Assembly (NCBI GenBank): GCA_009926295.1 | Contig: RFPF01000166.1 | Coordinates: 1 to 6,860 of the forward strand | Direction of reading: 5' to 3' | Source of the DNA: Planctomycetia bacterium | Lineage (GTDB): Bacteria > Planctomycetota > Planctomycetia > Pirellulales > UBA1268 | DNA length: 6,860 nucleotides | Shown here: positions 5,389-6,860 of the stretch, one piece after another | How the letters are laid out: each line of letters begins with the position of its first letter | Position numbering within the stretch: position 1 is the first letter of the stretch | The notes under the pieces: generated by a model | What the model was told of the DNA's origin: nothing | Databases searched by the model: none | What the model saw: only the letters and a program-made list of their open reading frames with translations | Position numbers and translations under genes: made by a program

Positions 5389-6324
5389 ATGTCCCGCACG
5401 ACCATCGCGGTTGTCGATTCCAAACGGCTGCTGACGATCTTCGGCCCCAGGGACCAGCACCTGCGTCGCATCCGCTCGGCGCTCGGCGTCGGCGTCTCGG
5501 CCCGGGACGACTCGATCCAGATCGAGGGCGAGGAGCCCGCCGTCCTCAAGGCGACCGCGGTGTTCGAGCAGCTCGAACGCCTCGCCCGGGAGCAGGGTGC
5601 CGTCGACACCGACCAGGTCGCCGACATCCTCGCGATCGCGACCGGCGAAAAACCGTCCCCGCCACACGATCCGATCGAGGTGCAGCGGCCCGGCAGGCAG
5701 GTGCAGCCCCGCTCGGAGGGCCAGGCCGCATACGTGCGGGCGATCCGCGAGAACGACATCGTGCTCTGCTCCGGCCCCGCCGGGAGCGGCAAGACATTTC
5801 TCGCCGTGGCGATGGCCGTGGCGGCGCTGCGGGCCGATCAGGTGCGGAAGATCGTGCTCGTGCGGCCGGCGGTCGAGGCGGGCGAGAGCCTCGGTTTCCT
5901 GCCGGGCGACCTGCAGGCCAAGATCAATCCCTACCTGCGGCCGCTCCTCGACGCGCTCCGCGAGATGATGGACTACGACGTGCTCAAGCGGCTCACGGAG
6001 CAGGACGTCGTGGAGATGATTCCCCTGGCCTACATGCGCGGCCGCACGCTCAATGACGCCTTCATCATCCTCGACGAGGCACAGAACACGACGGTCTCGC
6101 AGATGAAGATGTTTCTCACGCGGCTGGGCGTCGGCTCGAAAATGGTGATCTCCGGCGACACCACGCAGATCGACCTGCCCCCCAACCGGTCGAGCGGGCT
6201 GGTCGACGCGATGAACCGGCTGCAGGAGGTGCGCGGCTGCTCCCGCGTGCGGCTCGGCGGACAGGACATCGTCCGCCACCCGCTCGTGCAGCGGATCGTC
6301 GACGCCTACGACGACCAGACCTGA
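5389..6324 (+). CDS. phoH: PhoH-like P-loop ATPase
   Basis: A 311-residue member of the PhoH-like (YbeZ-type) ATPase family, cytosolic proteins associated with RNA metabolism and often partnered with the YbeY ribonuclease; the exact reaction is not established. Residues about 13-66 (LLTIFGPRDQHLRRI, then SIQIEGEE) form the N-terminal region of the family and look like a KH-type RNA-binding fold, which is an inference. The ATPase core begins with the conserved Gln112 segment (EGQAAYVRAI) and holds Walker A GPAGSGKT at 129-136 (Lys135), the RPAVEAGESLGFLPGDLQAKINPY block at 159-182, Walker B FIILDEAQN at 225-233 (Asp229, Glu230) and SGDTTQIDLP at 255-264. ATG 5389 is chosen because it gives the normal family length; the frame is open far upstream through cdsA but this is a high-GC artefact. 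There is no clear Shine-Dalgarno sequence. The next gene starts 13 bp after the stop, forming the common phoH / 7TM-HD pair. Confidence 0.95.
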   Translation: MSRTTIAVVDSKRLLTIFGPRDQHLRRIRSALGVGVSARDDSIQIEGEEPAVLKATAVFEQLERLAREQGAVDTDQVADILAIATGEKPSPPHDPIEVQRPGRQVQPRSEGQAAYVRAIRENDIVLCSGPAGSGKTFLAVAMAVAALRADQVRKIVLVRPAVEAGESLGFLPGDLQAKINPYLRPLLDALREMMDYDVLKRLTEQDVVEMIPLAYMRGRTLNDAFIILDEAQNTTVSQMKMFLTRLGVGSKMVISGDTTQIDLPPNRSSGLVDAMNRLQEVRGCSRVRLGGQDIVRHPLVQRIVDAYDDQT

Positions 6325-6337
6325 ACTCCACGCTCTC

Positions 6338-6860
6338 ATGACCATCGCCCCTTCCTCCTATCAGCGCCGTGCCCGCCGTGGTGGCTCCGTGGAGGGTCCG
6401 CAGGGATTCTGGGCGGCACTTCTGGAACGAACGTCTCGGGCTGAGGTGCTCGTGCGGCTGGCGCTGTGCCTCGCCGCAGCGACGGTGCTGCTGGTCGCCC
6501 TCCATGGCTGGAGCGAGCCGCAGCCGTTCCGCAAGGGCTCGGTCGCGGCACACGGGGTCGTGGCCCGGGTGCCGTTCGAGAAACCCGATGCGGAGCGGAC
6601 CCGTACCGCCCAGGATCGTGCAGCGGCGCAGGTGCGCGTGGTCTATGGGCAGGACAGGGCGACCCTCGTGAGACTGCGCGACGGGCTCAAGAACCGTGTC
6701 GCGGAAATCGCCCCCGCCGAGACACTCGCCACGGTGTCACGGGCGGCTTGGCTCGAATTCGCGCCGGAGACGGCGAAGGCTTTCGCCCTCCTGCCCGCGG
6801 CGGCCGCGGGCGAGAAGCCGGCGGAGCAGCCTCCCCCGGTGGCGCCCGAGCCCCCTGCCG
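6338..6860 (+). CDS. N-terminal part of a 7TM-HD membrane protein (PgpH/YqfF-like), partial
   Basis: An ATG at 6338, 13 bp after phoH, opens a frame that runs without a stop to the right edge (174 complete residues). It starts with a basic cytoplasmic segment (residues 1-37), followed by one membrane helix at about 38-57 (LVRLALCLAAATVLLVALHGW). After it comes the start of the extracellular 7TMR-HDED domain: FRKGSVAAHGVVARVPFEKPD (64-84), matching the family pattern of a Gly-x-Val segment followed by an A-R/P-x-DF/PFE strand, and RAAAQVRVVYGQD (94-106), matching the common VPPVY-x-x-D. In characterised relatives (PgpH of Listeria) the distal HD domain hydrolyses cyclic di-AMP; that domain lies outside the window, so this activity is inferred. 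The order phoH then this gene is widely conserved, usually followed by ybeY. The last visible stretch (about 151-174) is Ala/Pro-rich and low in complexity, probably a loop insertion. The right-edge truncation is due to the window. Confidence 0.82.
   Translation, partial: MTIAPSSYQRRARRGGSVEGPQGFWAALLERTSRAEVLVRLALCLAAATVLLVALHGWSEPQPFRKGSVAAHGVVARVPFEKPDAERTRTAQDRAAAQVRVVYGQDRATLVRLRDGLKNRVAEIAPAETLATVSRAAWLEFAPETAKAFALLPAAAAGEKPAEQPPPVAPEPPA

Noticed and set aside
4900..6345. Minus-strand 481-codon open frame opposite phoH
   Set aside because: Shadow of the phoH codon pattern, His/Arg/Asp-rich, with no motif; the plus strand encodes an unmistakable PhoH ATPase.
1..6860. Search for CRISPR arrays, tandem repeats, insertion-sequence ends, tRNA/rRNA genes, or a defence or biosynthetic system
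   Set aside because: No direct repeats, terminal inverted repeats, transposase motifs or structured RNA genes were seen by eye; all sizeable coding space is accounted for by known families.

Overview
The window reads as ordinary chromosome from a high-GC member of the Planctomycetota. The organism call rests on two observations. First, a DUF1559-type pseudopilin carries both the prepilin N-terminus (FTLVELL) and the C-terminal H-x9-DG motif; this family is greatly expanded in planctomycetes. Second, it directly follows the tail of a PEP-CTERM (VPEP) anchored protein. Codon third positions are strongly G/C and Shine-Dalgarno sequences are mostly weak or absent. The phylum is an inference; no rRNA or other marker is present.

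Layout, left to right. Positions 1-176 hold the C-terminus of a PEP-CTERM surface or secreted protein whose stop overlaps by one base the start of the DUF1559 pseudopilin-like gene (176-1186). Convergent to it, with 4 bp between them, lies an RluA-family pseudouridine synthase on the minus strand (1191-2168). A divergent intergenic region of about 120 bp with a plausible sigma70-type promoter then feeds a tightly packed plus-strand cluster: purA (adenylosuccinate synthetase, about 2290-3600), uppS (isoprenyl/undecaprenyl diphosphate synthase, 3561-4331) and cdsA (phosphatidate cytidylyltransferase, 4328-5254). The last two junctions are overlapping, so the three genes are probably co-transcribed and translationally coupled. 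A terminator-like hairpin overlaps the cdsA stop. After a 134-bp gap come phoH (PhoH-like ATPase, 5389-6324) and, 13 bp later, the N-terminal part of a 7TM-HD (PgpH/YqfF-like) membrane protein running off the right edge (6338-6860).

Functionally, purA makes the committed precursor of AMP, uppS makes the polyprenyl carrier lipid for cell-wall and glycan synthesis, and cdsA makes CDP-diacylglycerol for phospholipids. phoH and the 7TM-HD gene are a widespread pair, often followed by ybeY, which would lie beyond the window. No CRISPR, mobile element, tRNA, rRNA or phage feature was seen. I did not find an undescribed system; the points of interest are residue substitutions in otherwise invariant motifs (CdsA, PurA, UppS), unusual gene neighbours, and start-site/promoter questions.
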